Source of the DNA: Chlamydiales bacterium
GTDB lineage: Bacteria; Chlamydiota; Chlamydiia; Chlamydiales; JAACFD01
Direction of reading: 5' to 3'
DNA length: 23,165 bases
Assembly: GCA_009937555.1 (NCBI GenBank)
Contig: JAACFD010000006.1
Location: forward strand, 1-23,165
The notes under the pieces are model-generated. The model was not told where the DNA came from and searched no databases. It saw only the letters and a program-made list of their open reading frames with translations. Positions 15,070-23,105 of this stretch are shown here, piece by piece (position 1 is the stretch's first letter; the number at the start of each line of letters is the position of its first letter). The translations under genes and the position numbers were made by a program.

Positions 15070-17583
15070 ATGTTTGATAAGTTTACAAACCGTGCTAAGC
15101 AAGTTATTAAGTTAGCTAAAAAAGAAGCCCAGCGCTTAAACCACAATTATCTAGGCACCGAGCACGTCTTACTCGGCCTATTAAAACTAGGCCAGGGAGT
15201 TGCTGTCAACGTCCTAAGAAGCTTAGCATTAGACTTTGAAACAGTACGAAATGAAGTTGAGAAATTAGTTGGCTATGGACCTGAAATTCAGGTATATGGC
15301 GACCCAGCCTTAACAGGTAAAGTTAAGAAAGTATTCGAATATGCAAATGAAGAAGCTACTGAGTTGGGGCATAACTATGTAGGCACCGAACACCTGCTTT
15401 TAGGACTTTTAAAGCAAACTGATGGAGTAGCCACTCAAGTTCTAGAGAACCTTAATGTAGATTTAAAAGAGATTCGCAAAGAAGTTTTAAAAGAGCTAGA
15501 AACTTTTAACCTACAACTTCCTCCTATTGGTTCATCATCATCTATGAAAACACCAGAAAAAGCACAGACAAATGCTTCTGGGAAAACACCTGCCTTAAAA
15601 GCATACGGTCATGACCTTACTGAAATGTGCAAGCAAGGTAAGATGGATCCTGTAATAGGCAGGGTTGATGAAGTTGAACGCCTTATCCTTATCTTATGTC
15701 GTAGAAGAAAAAATAATCCTGTCCTAGTTGGAGAAGCTGGAGTTGGTAAGACAGCAATCGTCGAGGGTTTAGCCCAGGCTATTGTCAAAGGTCAAGTTCC
15801 AGATAATCTACGAAATAAAAAGCTAATTACTTTAGACCTAGCATTAATGATTGCAGGTACTAAGTATCGAGGACAGTTTGAGGAAAGAATCAAAGCTGTA
15901 ATGGATGAGATTAAGAAAAATGGCGAGATTCTTTTATTTATTGATGAATTGCACACAATTGTTGGCGCTGGAGCTGCAGAAGGTGCTATTGATGCTTCAA
16001 ACATTCTTAAACCATCTCTTTCTAGAGGAGAGATGCAATGTATTGGAGCTACCACGCCAGACGAGTACAGAAAGCACATAGAAAAAGATGCAGCTTTAGA
16101 AAGACGTTTCCAAAAAATTATAGTTAATCCTCCTTCTATTAGTGAAACTTTAGAAATACTTGAAGGCTTAAAACCTAAGTATGAAGCCCACCATAAGTGT
16201 ATCTATTCGGATGCTGCTTTAATGGCAGCCACTACATTATCTGATCGATATATATATGGTCGCTACCTACCGGATAAAGCTATCGACTTGTTAGATGAAG
16301 CAGGAGCTAAGAAACGTGTAGAGAGCATGAACCAACCTTCTGATATCAGTAAGTTAGAAGATGAGATTGAAGAAGTCAGAAGAAAGAAAGAGAAATCTAT
16401 CAACAATCAAGAATATGAACTAGCAGCTACACAAAGAGATAGTGAGAAAAAGCTAAAAGCTAAACTAGAAGAAGTTCGTTTAGAATGGGAAAGAAACAAA
16501 GAAGAGAACGTCCCCTCTGTAGACGAAGATGATATAGCACAAGTTGTAGCAAGACAGACAAGAGTCCCAGTTAACCGTTTAACCGAAGGTGAAACTACCA
16601 AGGTTCTACAGATGGAAGAAACTCTAAGAGGACATATTGTTGGTCAAACAAACGCAATTGAAATTATCTGCAAGGCTTTAAGACGTTCAAGAGCAGATGT
16701 AAAAGATCCTAATCGCCCAATAGGTAGCTTCTTATTCTTAGGCCCTACTGGTGTAGGTAAAACTTTACTTGCTCGCCTTTTAGCTAAACACATGTTTGGT
16801 GGTGAGGATGCTCTAATCCAAGTGGATATGAGCGAATACATGGAGAAGTTTGCGGTATCCCGTATGACAGGTTCTCCTCCAGGATACGTAGGACATGAAG
16901 AAGGTGGTCAGCTTACAGAACGTGTTAGACAAAGACCATACTCGGTAATTCTATTTGATGAGATAGAGAAAGCACACCCTGACATTACCAATATTCTTCT
17001 ACAAATATTAGAAGAAGGTAGGTTAACAGACTCTTTTGGTCGTAAGGTTGACTTTAAAAATACCATCATCATTCTTACCTCAAACCTTGGTGCTGATATT
17101 ATATCTAAGGGAACAGAGGTTGGTTTTGGCGCTACCAAAGGTATTGCAGATCATGAGAAAATGAAGCAACAGATCCATAAGGCTGTTAAGAAGCACTTTA
17201 AACCAGAGTTCATTAACCGTCTTGATGATCTGGTTATCTTTAGAACTCTTGATAAAGATGTTCTAAAAGAAGTAGTAGAGCTTGAAGTTAACAAACTCCA
17301 AGAGCGTCTTGCTAAAAGAGATATTCATATAACATTAGATGAAAAAGCTAAAAACTTCTTAGTAGAAGAGGGACACCAACCAGAAATGGGTGCAAGACCT
17401 CTAAGAAGAGTTGTAGAGCAACATCTAGAAGATACTCTATCTGAAGAGCTACTACGTCACCCTGGTGGCTGTAAATACTTTATGATCTCTCTAGAAGATA
17501 AACGTCTGACTTTTACAAGAGACGCTACTAAAGAGAAAGAAAAGGATACTGAGCAAACTGAAGTTGTTAGCAAAAACAATTAA
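15070..17583 (+). CDS. clpC: ClpC, AAA+ unfoldase of the ClpCP protease
   Basis: ClpC (837 aa) is a Hsp100 ATPase that unfolds proteins and feeds them to ClpP. Two Clp_N repeats occupy about residues 6-50 and 80-120. The first AAA+ module has Walker A GEAGVGKT at 221-228 and Walker B LLFIDELHT; a UVR-type coiled segment lies near 433-468; the second module has Walker A GPTGVGKT at 558-565 and Walker B VILFDEIEKAHPD. The VGF loop that docks on ClpP is at 684-686, so it is a protease-linked ClpC, not a ClpB. MFDKFTNRAKQVIKLAKKEA is the expected start; oddly, no purine-rich ribosome site precedes ATG 15070. Its stop shares TTAA with the stop of the convergent HTH-ptsN. Confidence 0.98.
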   Translation: MFDKFTNRAKQVIKLAKKEAQRLNHNYLGTEHVLLGLLKLGQGVAVNVLRSLALDFETVRNEVEKLVGYGPEIQVYGDPALTGKVKKVFEYANEEATELGHNYVGTEHLLLGLLKQTDGVATQVLENLNVDLKEIRKEVLKELETFNLQLPPIGSSSSMKTPEKAQTNASGKTPALKAYGHDLTEMCKQGKMDPVIGRVDEVERLILILCRRRKNNPVLVGEAGVGKTAIVEGLAQAIVKGQVPDNLRNKKLITLDLALMIAGTKYRGQFEERIKAVMDEIKKNGEILLFIDELHTIVGAGAAEGAIDASNILKPSLSRGEMQCIGATTPDEYRKHIEKDAALERRFQKIIVNPPSISETLEILEGLKPKYEAHHKCIYSDAALMAATTLSDRYIYGRYLPDKAIDLLDEAGAKKRVESMNQPSDISKLEDEIEEVRRKKEKSINNQEYELAATQRDSEKKLKAKLEEVRLEWERNKEENVPSVDEDDIAQVVARQTRVPVNRLTEGETTKVLQMEETLRGHIVGQTNAIEIICKALRRSRADVKDPNRPIGSFLFLGPTGVGKTLLARLLAKHMFGGEDALIQVDMSEYMEKFAVSRMTGSPPGYVGHEEGGQLTERVRQRPYSVILFDEIEKAHPDITNILLQILEEGRLTDSFGRKVDFKNTIIILTSNLGADIISKGTEVGFGATKGIADHEKMKQQIHKAVKKHFKPEFINRLDDLVIFRTLDKDVLKEVVELEVNKLQERLAKRDIHITLDEKAKNFLVEEGHQPEMGARPLRRVVEQHLEDTLSEELLRHPGGCKYFMISLEDKRLTFTRDATKEKEKDTEQTEVVSKNN

Positions 17584-18290
17584 GTTAATGCTTCTTCTAA
17601 GGAAGGCTGGTTGCGCGAACTGCTCAAGCGGCCTTCCCAATTACGCACAAACTTTAAAATCTCATGCTTCGTAGGCCTACCTTTAAGAAAATTAAGGCTT
17701 TCTTTCTCTAAGCTTAGGTGAGCTATTTTAGATAGCAGGTGTAGGTGCCTTCTGTCTTCGCAAGCAAGCAGAAAAAATAATACCTCAACAGGCTTATTAT
17801 CTAAAGAACCCCACTCTATGCTTTGCTCAGGAAAGACAACAAATACTGCGTCTTGATGATCTGGAAGCAAGAAATCCCTTGTGTGAGGCACCCCTACTCC
17901 GTTACCTAGCCCTGTAGACATTAACTGTTCACGCTCTACAAGTAATGCTGTTAGCATCTCTTCATCAACGTTTATTTTACGTGCTATTTCTTTAGTAGCT
18001 AACGAAATCAGTTCTTCTTTAGTCTTAGCTGCAACTTGATGTAGCACTTCTCCTTTATGGATTGCTCGAAAAAGGGCATAATGCAGGCTACCCGGCTCTT
18101 TATCCCCACTACCTTCCCAAGAAGTTCTATCTAAATTATTCTGGATTAGCCAGGTATCGATACTCTCTTTACTGAAGAAGTATTCACCTTGAACTCTGTA
18201 GGCTGGAATTTCACCTGCTTTGACCCAAGCTTTTAGTTTCTCTTCAGATACATCTAAAAACTCTACAACGTCTTTAAAAGCTAAGTCCAT
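17580..18290 (-). CDS. ptsN: PtsN-type PTS IIA protein with N-terminal helix-turn-helix domain
   Basis: A 236-residue two-domain protein. Residues about 4-50 form a MerR/excisionase-like helix-turn-helix (FKDVVEFLDVSEEKLKAWVKAGEIPAYRVQGEYFF). Residues about 85-225 are a fructose/nitrogen-type IIA domain with the phospho-accepting His136 in GVGVPHTRDF. C. trachomatis has the same HTH-IIA arrangement (CT291) next to a plain IIA protein, as I recall. The likely role is phosphorylation-dependent regulation, with no sugar transporter here; whether the HTH binds DNA is inferred. GGAGGTT (18300-18294) gives a strong ribosome site 3-5 nt before ATG 18290. It lies 47 nt after the second ptsN and ends in the TTAA shared with clpC. 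Confidence 0.93.
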   Translation of the reverse strand: MDLAFKDVVEFLDVSEEKLKAWVKAGEIPAYRVQGEYFFSKESIDTWLIQNNLDRTSWEGSGDKEPGSLHYALFRAIHKGEVLHQVAAKTKEELISLATKEIARKINVDEEMLTALLVEREQLMSTGLGNGVGVPHTRDFLLPDHQDAVFVVFPEQSIEWGSLDNKPVEVLFFLLACEDRRHLHLLSKIAHLSLEKESLNFLKGRPTKHEILKFVRNWEGRLSSSRNQPSLEEALT

Positions 18291-18337
18291 GCAAACCTCC
18301 AGCTTGAGCTGTTTAAAATTAAGAAAATTAAAAAAGA

Positions 18338-18799
18338 TTAGGAACTTCTAAACAAATCTATAATCTCACTAGCTTGCTCAAGTTCTTTTACTTTCTTTCG
18401 GACATTTTCATCCTTTATTGCCATTGTAAGACTGGAAAGGATTTTAAGATACTGTGTTTGCCTGTCATCAGGCCCTCCAATCATAAATACTAGCTTCACA
18501 GGATTACCATCTAGTGCATTCCAATCTACACCGTCTTTATGAATTCCAATAACGATAAAGAAGTCATCGTAATCAGGAAGTTTAGCATGAGGGACTGCAA
18601 CCCCCATTCCTATACCTGTAGAGACAATTTTTTCTCTTTCTAAGATAGCTTGATGAAATGCTTCTCTGTCGACTAAACGATCTGATCTAGATAATAGATC
18701 AATCATTTCATCTAAGACCTGATCTCTAGTATCTGACTTAAGGTTAATCACAAGGTCTTCACTCAGGCAATTAACAAAAGATTCTATACTTGGTTCCAT
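18338..18799 (-). CDS. ptsN: PtsN-type PTS IIA protein (single domain)
   Basis: A 153-residue IIA-Ntr-like protein with phospho-accepting His71 in GMGVAVPHAKLPD. It resembles the IIA domain of its downstream neighbour and may be its functional partner or a competing phosphoacceptor for the same EI/HPr-type donor, which is not in this window. I place the start at ATG 18799 (MEPSIESF), 7 nt after the dut stop and with AGGTT just upstream. A longer frame reaches back to 18892 but would overlap dut by 86 nt and adds a non-homologous leader. Confidence 0.93.
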   Translation of the reverse strand: MEPSIESFVNCLSEDLVINLKSDTRDQVLDEMIDLLSRSDRLVDREAFHQAILEREKIVSTGIGMGVAVPHAKLPDYDDFFIVIGIHKDGVDWNALDGNPVKLVFMIGGPDDRQTQYLKILSSLTMAIKDENVRKKVKELEQASEIIDLFRSS

Positions 18800-18806
18800 A
18801 TATAAC

Positions 18807-19268
18807 CTACTGTGTCCCTGTGTGACCAAAACCGCCTTCACCACGATCAGTTTGGCTAAGTTCTTCTTTATGAATGAATCTTGCTTGAACAACTGGTGCT
18901 ATAACAAGCTGAGCTATTCTCATTCCTGGTTCCACGATAAAGTCTTTCTTACCATGATTGATGAGAATCACTTTTAACTCTCCTCTATAGTCAGAATCAA
19001 TAGTTCCTGGAGTATTTAATACTGTAACCTGCTCGCGAAGAGCTAGACCACTTCTAGGTCTAACCTGTATTTCAAAGCCTGTAGGAATTGCAAAGTGTAG
19101 ACCAGTGGGGATTAAAGCTGACTGACCAGATGGAATAATCAAGTTCTCATCTAAGTAAGCCCGTACATCAGCGCCTGAAGAGTATTTAGTTTGGTATACA
19201 GGGGTTGTAGCATTATCTTTTGTTTGAATAAAGACTTCTACCGTTTGTTCATCATGAACAGTGTGCAT
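18807..19268 (-). CDS. dut: Deoxyuridine 5'-triphosphate nucleotidohydrolase (dUTPase)
   Basis: Dut hydrolyses dUTP to dUMP and pyrophosphate, keeping uracil out of DNA and supplying dTMP synthesis. All five motifs of the trimeric family are present: SSGADVRAY, RPRSGLALRE, NTPGTIDSDYRGE, RIAQLVIAP and the C-terminal RGEGGFGHTG. The frame opens at ATG 19283, but GAGGTGG at 19281-19275 lies between that codon and ATG 19268 with 6-nt spacing, so the true start is 19268 (MHTVHDEQ), giving 153 residues. It lies between accD and ptsN on the same strand. Confidence 0.96.
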   Translation of the reverse strand: MHTVHDEQTVEVFIQTKDNATTPVYQTKYSSGADVRAYLDENLIIPSGQSALIPTGLHFAIPTGFEIQVRPRSGLALREQVTVLNTPGTIDSDYRGELKVILINHGKKDFIVEPGMRIAQLVIAPVVQARFIHKEELSQTDRGEGGFGHTGTQ

Positions 19269-19291
19269 ATTAGACCACCTCATTTAGTAAA

Positions 19292-19320
19292 GGAATAGCA
19301 TTAAAAATTGTAAGTTTCAA
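19292..19320 (-). promoter_or_regulatory. Weak candidate promoter for dut
   Basis: In the 74-bp accD-dut gap, TTGAAA (19320-19315) is followed after 17 bp by TATTCC (19297-19292) on the minus strand. The overlapping TTGACT (19325-19320) is a better -35 but has no well-spaced -10. Read-through from accD is equally possible. Confidence 0.22.
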
Positions 19321-19342
19321 GTCAACTATAATCACAGTATGG

Positions 19343-20263
19343 CTAATCTTCAAGCTCTAGCTTGAGAAACTCTTCTAGCTTATGAGGCATGGGTTTCTCC
19401 TTCTTAAGCTTAGCTTTTTCAGGATCTTGAACAAAAAAGTGCACTAACTGTGATAAGCTTGCCCTTAGTTCATATCTAGGTACAATAGCGTCAATCATTC
19501 CATGTTTTAGCAAAAACTCAGAACGCTGAGCACCTGGAGGTAACTTCTGCCCTATTGTCTGTTCAATGACTCTAGGCCCTGCGAAACAAATAAGAGCATC
19601 GGGTTCAGCTAAGATCACGTCACCTAGAGAGGCAAAAGAAGCTGTTACGCCTCCTGTAGTAGGATTTGTTAAGACAGATACAAATAATAATCCTTTTTTA
19701 TCAAAACGTGAAAGTGCAGCTGAGGTTTTAGCCATTTGCATTAATGATAAGGTAGATTCCTGCATCCGTGCCCCGCCTGAGGCAGATATTATAATCAAAG
19801 GGTAATTCTTTTTTTCAGCATATTCAATTAAAAGGGTTAATCGCTCTCCGACAACGGAGCCCATTGAACCTGCCATAAAGGAAAAGTCTAGAACAGCAAT
19901 CGCTACTTTTTTATCGTCGATGGTTCCTGTACCAACAGTTATTGCTTCAGTTCCGTCAGCTGTGTCATTCGCTTTGTCTAAACGTTCTTTATAGCTTATT
20001 GAATCTTCAAATTTTAAGGGATCTTTTGAAACAATTTCAGAAAATAGCTCCTGAAAAGAATCTGCATCAAGAATATTTTTGATTCGTTCTTGAACTGATA
20101 GACGGTAGTGATATCCACACTGAGGGCAACAGTTTAAATTACTCTGAAGCTCTTTAGCATGAATAAGTTCGTCACAGTGAGTACACTTTAACCAGCCGCT
20201 AAAACCATCTTTCTTGCTGGTTCGTACTTTAATTTTTGGCTTTGCCCTAGAAAAAAGGCCCAT
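19343..20263 (-). CDS. accD: Acetyl-CoA carboxylase carboxyltransferase subunit beta
   Basis: AccD (306 aa) forms, with AccA, the carboxyltransferase that moves the carboxyl group from biotin to acetyl-CoA to make malonyl-CoA, the first step of fatty-acid synthesis. The N-terminal zinc ribbon has Cys27, Cys30, Cys46 and Cys49 (C-x2-C-x15-C-x2-C), and the crotonase-like core shows DFSFMAGSMGSVVGERL, SASGGARMQE and NPTTGGVTASFA. AccA is not in this window, the usual bacterial arrangement of separated genes. A good promoter overlaps the hemD stop upstream; the ribosome site before ATG 20263 is weak. Confidence 0.97.
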   Translation of the reverse strand: MGLFSRAKPKIKVRTSKKDGFSGWLKCTHCDELIHAKELQSNLNCCPQCGYHYRLSVQERIKNILDADSFQELFSEIVSKDPLKFEDSISYKERLDKANDTADGTEAITVGTGTIDDKKVAIAVLDFSFMAGSMGSVVGERLTLLIEYAEKKNYPLIIISASGGARMQESTLSLMQMAKTSAALSRFDKKGLLFVSVLTNPTTGGVTASFASLGDVILAEPDALICFAGPRVIEQTIGQKLPPGAQRSEFLLKHGMIDAIVPRYELRASLSQLVHFFVQDPEKAKLKKEKPMPHKLEEFLKLELED

Positions 20264-20304
20264 ATTCTAACCCAAAGGTTTATGATTTAGGTAAGTTGCC
20301 CCTT

Positions 20305-20333
20305 ATCATACAATATGTAGCAGGACATTTCAA
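20305..20333 (-). promoter_or_regulatory. Sigma-70-type promoter for accD (and dut-ptsN-ptsN)
   Basis: On the minus strand TTGAAA (20333-20328) and TATGAT (20310-20305) are 17 bp apart. The -35 overlaps the TGA stop of hemD. Initiation near 20298 would leave a leader of about 35 nt before accD. Confidence 0.5.
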
Positions 20334-20995
20334 CTTTTGCGTGCGAACTCAATTCTTTTTTCTATATAACTCTGGGTTACAGGCCCAATAGCCTCCCAAG
20401 AAACTGATAATAATTTATTTAAACCATAGTTCAAACAAAAGGCTTCCACTGTTGTAGGGCTTGTAAAAATCACCCTTTCAAATTTCTCTAGATCAGGCTT
20501 GGAACGTACACGAAGCAAACAGGTACTATATAAAGGCCACTGAAAGAGTTCTAGCGACCTTTTCTTGCAGTACTGTGATAAATTCTTCCGGGCCTTGGTG
20601 GAACATGGCCAGAAAATACGCCCTTTACTACGCGGGCTAATATTTTCCTCAATCCACTGAATAACCCCTTCTTGTGTTGATTCATCTGGAAGGGCTGCGT
20701 GTGAAAAGCCTTGCTTTTTTAGACTTGCATTAGTTGCTTCCCCAATTGCAATAAAGGCTTTTTTTTCTAACTGTTTGTGATTACTAAGTTCTTCTTTCTC
20801 GATTGCGTTAAAGAAAAAATCAACGGCTGAACGGCTGGTGAATAAAAGGTATTTGCTTAACTTTAATTGTTTGATAAGTTGAGCGCGTTGAGAATGACTA
20901 CACATTGTTCCTTTTGTAGTTATTAAAGGAAAGTGAACAACATTCTTCCCAAGCTTTTGTCGCTTCGGATCCAAACCTAAGTATAAGCAAGACAT
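20330..20995 (-). CDS. hemD: Uroporphyrinogen-III synthase
   Basis: HemD (221 aa) closes and rearranges hydroxymethylbilane to uroporphyrinogen III. The family is poorly conserved; the identification rests on the bilobal pattern (LLFTSRSAVDFFF in domain 2, FIAIGEATNASLKKQGF, RVIFTSPTTVEAF and WEAIGPVTQSYIEKR near the end) and on its place 2 nt after hemC, whose product is its substrate donor. ATG 20995 overlaps an AGAGAA element in the hemC end, so translation is probably coupled. Confidence 0.87.
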   Translation of the reverse strand: MSCLYLGLDPKRQKLGKNVVHFPLITTKGTMCSHSQRAQLIKQLKLSKYLLFTSRSAVDFFFNAIEKEELSNHKQLEKKAFIAIGEATNASLKKQGFSHAALPDESTQEGVIQWIEENISPRSKGRIFWPCSTKARKNLSQYCKKRSLELFQWPLYSTCLLRVRSKPDLEKFERVIFTSPTTVEAFCLNYGLNKLLSVSWEAIGPVTQSYIEKRIEFARKS

Positions 20996-20997
20996 AA

Positions 20998-21687
20998 CTA
21001 TTCTCTTGAATCAATCGGTAAAAACAAATGTTTTAACATAGTTGATTGTTTTTTTGCCAAGATTGCAAGCTGTCCTTGAAATTTTGTGGTAGGGTAGGAA
21101 AGTATATGCCGATGCAAGTGAGTTAAATTTAAACGAATTAATGCAGCTTCAGCAACAACTAATGCATCAAAGGCCCCTGCTTTCATTTGCTGAATTCTAC
21201 TTTCAACACACCCTCTTACATCTACAAAACAGAGGTCTTGTTTAATTAACTTAATCTCATTTCTTCTTTTATGTGATGAGCAAGCAACACGAGAATTTGA
21301 CTTAAGACTTTCTATACTTTCTCCATCAGGTAAAAGAATACTATCACGAGGATCTTGCCCTTTAGTTAAAGCTAAAATATCTAAGTCTTGATGAAGAGGG
21401 TCAGGCAAATCTTTTGCTGAATGAATGGCAATATCAATTTGACCGTCTAACAAAGCTTTATCAATTTCTCGTGTAAAAAAATCCGTCTTATCCATTTCCA
21501 TTAATGATGATGATAAGTCTTTATCTCCTGTTGTGTGAATCAAGTCTTTACTGAATTCAATACTTGTATCACTGTGATAGCTTTGAAGAAGTTCTAAAAC
21601 CTCTTCTATCTGAATTTGAGAGAGCTTAGAAGCTCGCGCACCTACTCTTAGTTTAATCTTATTTTTTTCTTCAGCTAACCAGGGCAT
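20998..21687 (-). CDS. hemC: Porphobilinogen deaminase, short form lacking domain 3
   Basis: HemC polymerises four porphobilinogens into hydroxymethylbilane. The first two domains are recognisable: KLRVGARASKLSQIQ at the start, Asp93 in AIHSAKDLP (catalytic Asp84 of E. coli), DPRDSILL, and VDVRGCVESRI. The chain ends at residue 229, soon after the segment where 'PAPGQGALAIE' normally stands (here SYPTTKFQGQLAILAK), so the entire C-terminal domain with the cofactor-linking cysteine (Cys242 in E. coli) is absent. The arginine pair after SS is Lys140-Arg141. I recall C. trachomatis HemC also being about 240 residues. The start at ATG 21687 overlaps radA by 17 nt, with GAAGAGG just upstream. Confidence 0.93.
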   Translation of the reverse strand: MPWLAEEKNKIKLRVGARASKLSQIQIEEVLELLQSYHSDTSIEFSKDLIHTTGDKDLSSSLMEMDKTDFFTREIDKALLDGQIDIAIHSAKDLPDPLHQDLDILALTKGQDPRDSILLPDGESIESLKSNSRVACSSHKRRNEIKLIKQDLCFVDVRGCVESRIQQMKAGAFDALVVAEAALIRLNLTHLHRHILSYPTTKFQGQLAILAKKQSTMLKHLFLPIDSRE

Positions 21688-23050
21688 CCATAACCTCTTC
21701 TACCATTTCTACTCCATGAAGTTTAATGTCCTTAAAAGCGGACGTGTCTAAATTTTTTAAACTTCTTTTAGGAATAAAGCAAGTTTTAAAACCCATTCTT
21801 TGCGCTTCTTTTATTCTTGATTCAATGCGAGAAATGGATCGTATTTCACCACCAAGGCCCACTTCACCCATAACCACTACTTCAGGATCAATTACTTTAT
21901 TTCTATATGAAGCAGCAATGGCAAGTAACACTCCTAGATCTGCAGCAGGTTCTGAAACTTTCATCCCACCCACAACAGAGACAAATACATCGCATGCATA
22001 TAGTTTATAGCGCATACGTTTTTCTAAAACTGCAAGTAATAAAGCTAAGCGATTTGAATCAATACCCGTTGATTTTCTAGATGGAGAAGGAAAAACAGTA
22101 TTAGAAACAAGAGATTGTACTTCTACTAAAATAGGTCGAGACCCCTCAAGAGTTGGGATAATTGCAGAACCACTTATTTTTGTTTTCCGTTCTTCAAGAA
22201 ATATTTCAGAAGGATTATCTACTTCCTTTAAACCCTTACTTCCCATTTGAAAAACAGCTACTTCATCTGTCGCTCCAAAACGGTTTTTCACCACTCTAAC
22301 TAGTCTCAGCTGATTTTGCCTATCCCCTTCAAAGTATAAAACAGTATCAACAAGGTGTTCTAAAACTCTTGGACCGGCGATTTCACCACTTTTAGTAACG
22401 TGCCCAATTAAAAAAGTTGGTATTTGCCTAGCTTTAGCCAGGTGCATAAAGTCACTAGTACACTCTCTTACTTGAGCTACTGAACCAGGTGATGAAGTGA
22501 TCTCTGACTTATAGACAATTTGGATTGAGTCAATGATAAGAAAGTCAGGATTAAGCTGTTCTATATGTGTGATTATATTATCAACACAGGTTTCATTAAG
22601 TAAAAATAAGTTATCGTGAGTAGCTGATAGGCGTTTAGCTCTAACTGCGGTTTGATTAACTGACTCTTCACCACAAACATACAAGACTTTCATGTTCTGA
22701 TCAGCTAAAGAGAAGGCTACTTGTAGTAGTAGAGTAGATTTACCAATTCCAGGCTCGCCTCCAATAAGGCTTAAGGAACCTTTTGTTAGCCCTCCACCTA
22801 AAAGGCGATTAAACTCTTTTAGCTTAGTTGCTATTCTAAAGTCATTCCCTGCTTGCACTTTTGTCAGAGCTACAGGTTTATTAAGAGGGTTTAAGTCCCT
22901 TGCTCCATACCTTGATTCAGAAGGAGCTGTTGGCAACTCTTCTTGTAAGCTATTCCAGTTTTTACATGCTGGACATTGACCTGCCCATTGAAAACTTTGG
23001 TGCCCACACTCTTGACAAACCCAATTTATTTTACTCTTTAATTTACTCAA
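21671..23050 (-). CDS. radA: DNA repair protein RadA (Sms)
   Basis: RadA (459 aa) is a RecA-like ATPase that helps process recombination intermediates. It has an N-terminal zinc finger (Cys12, Cys15, Cys26, Cys29), Walker A GGEPGIGKST, the RadA-specific KNRFGATDEV motif, and a C-terminal Lon-protease-like domain (SVVGGMKVSEPAADL). Initiation is TTG at 23050 with GGAGAA at 23062-23057, 6 nt upstream; no in-frame ATG lies nearby. Its 3' end overlaps hemC. The upstream neighbour is rnc, matching the rnc-radA-hemC order I recall from Chlamydia. Confidence 0.96.
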   Translation of the reverse strand: MSKLKSKINWVCQECGHQSFQWAGQCPACKNWNSLQEELPTAPSESRYGARDLNPLNKPVALTKVQAGNDFRIATKLKEFNRLLGGGLTKGSLSLIGGEPGIGKSTLLLQVAFSLADQNMKVLYVCGEESVNQTAVRAKRLSATHDNLFLLNETCVDNIITHIEQLNPDFLIIDSIQIVYKSEITSSPGSVAQVRECTSDFMHLAKARQIPTFLIGHVTKSGEIAGPRVLEHLVDTVLYFEGDRQNQLRLVRVVKNRFGATDEVAVFQMGSKGLKEVDNPSEIFLEERKTKISGSAIIPTLEGSRPILVEVQSLVSNTVFPSPSRKSTGIDSNRLALLLAVLEKRMRYKLYACDVFVSVVGGMKVSEPAADLGVLLAIAASYRNKVIDPEVVVMGEVGLGGEIRSISRIESRIKEAQRMGFKTCFIPKRSLKNLDTSAFKDIKLHGVEMVEEVMDALVS

Positions 23051-23105
23051 GGCTAATTCTCCATTAGAAAAAGTTGTGCTAGCTAATCATGTGTAATAGC
23101 AAGGC

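Noticed and set aside
14955..15146. 63-codon minus-strand frame across the clpC promoter and start
   Set aside because: It overlaps the certain clpC N-terminus and regulatory sequence, and has no ribosome site or motif.
18300..18311. Inverted repeat CAGCTTGAGCTG in the ptsN-ptsN gap
   Set aside because: Only a 5-bp stem with a 2-nt centre and no T-run; it overlaps the ribosome site of HTH-ptsN and is probably chance.
18800..18892. Longer N-terminus for the single-domain PtsN
   Set aside because: It would overlap dut by 86 nt, adds 31 residues unlike any IIA protein, and ATG 18799 sits well after the dut stop.
19269..19283. Upstream ATG for dut
   Set aside because: The ribosome site GAGGTGG lies within those codons and fits ATG 19268.
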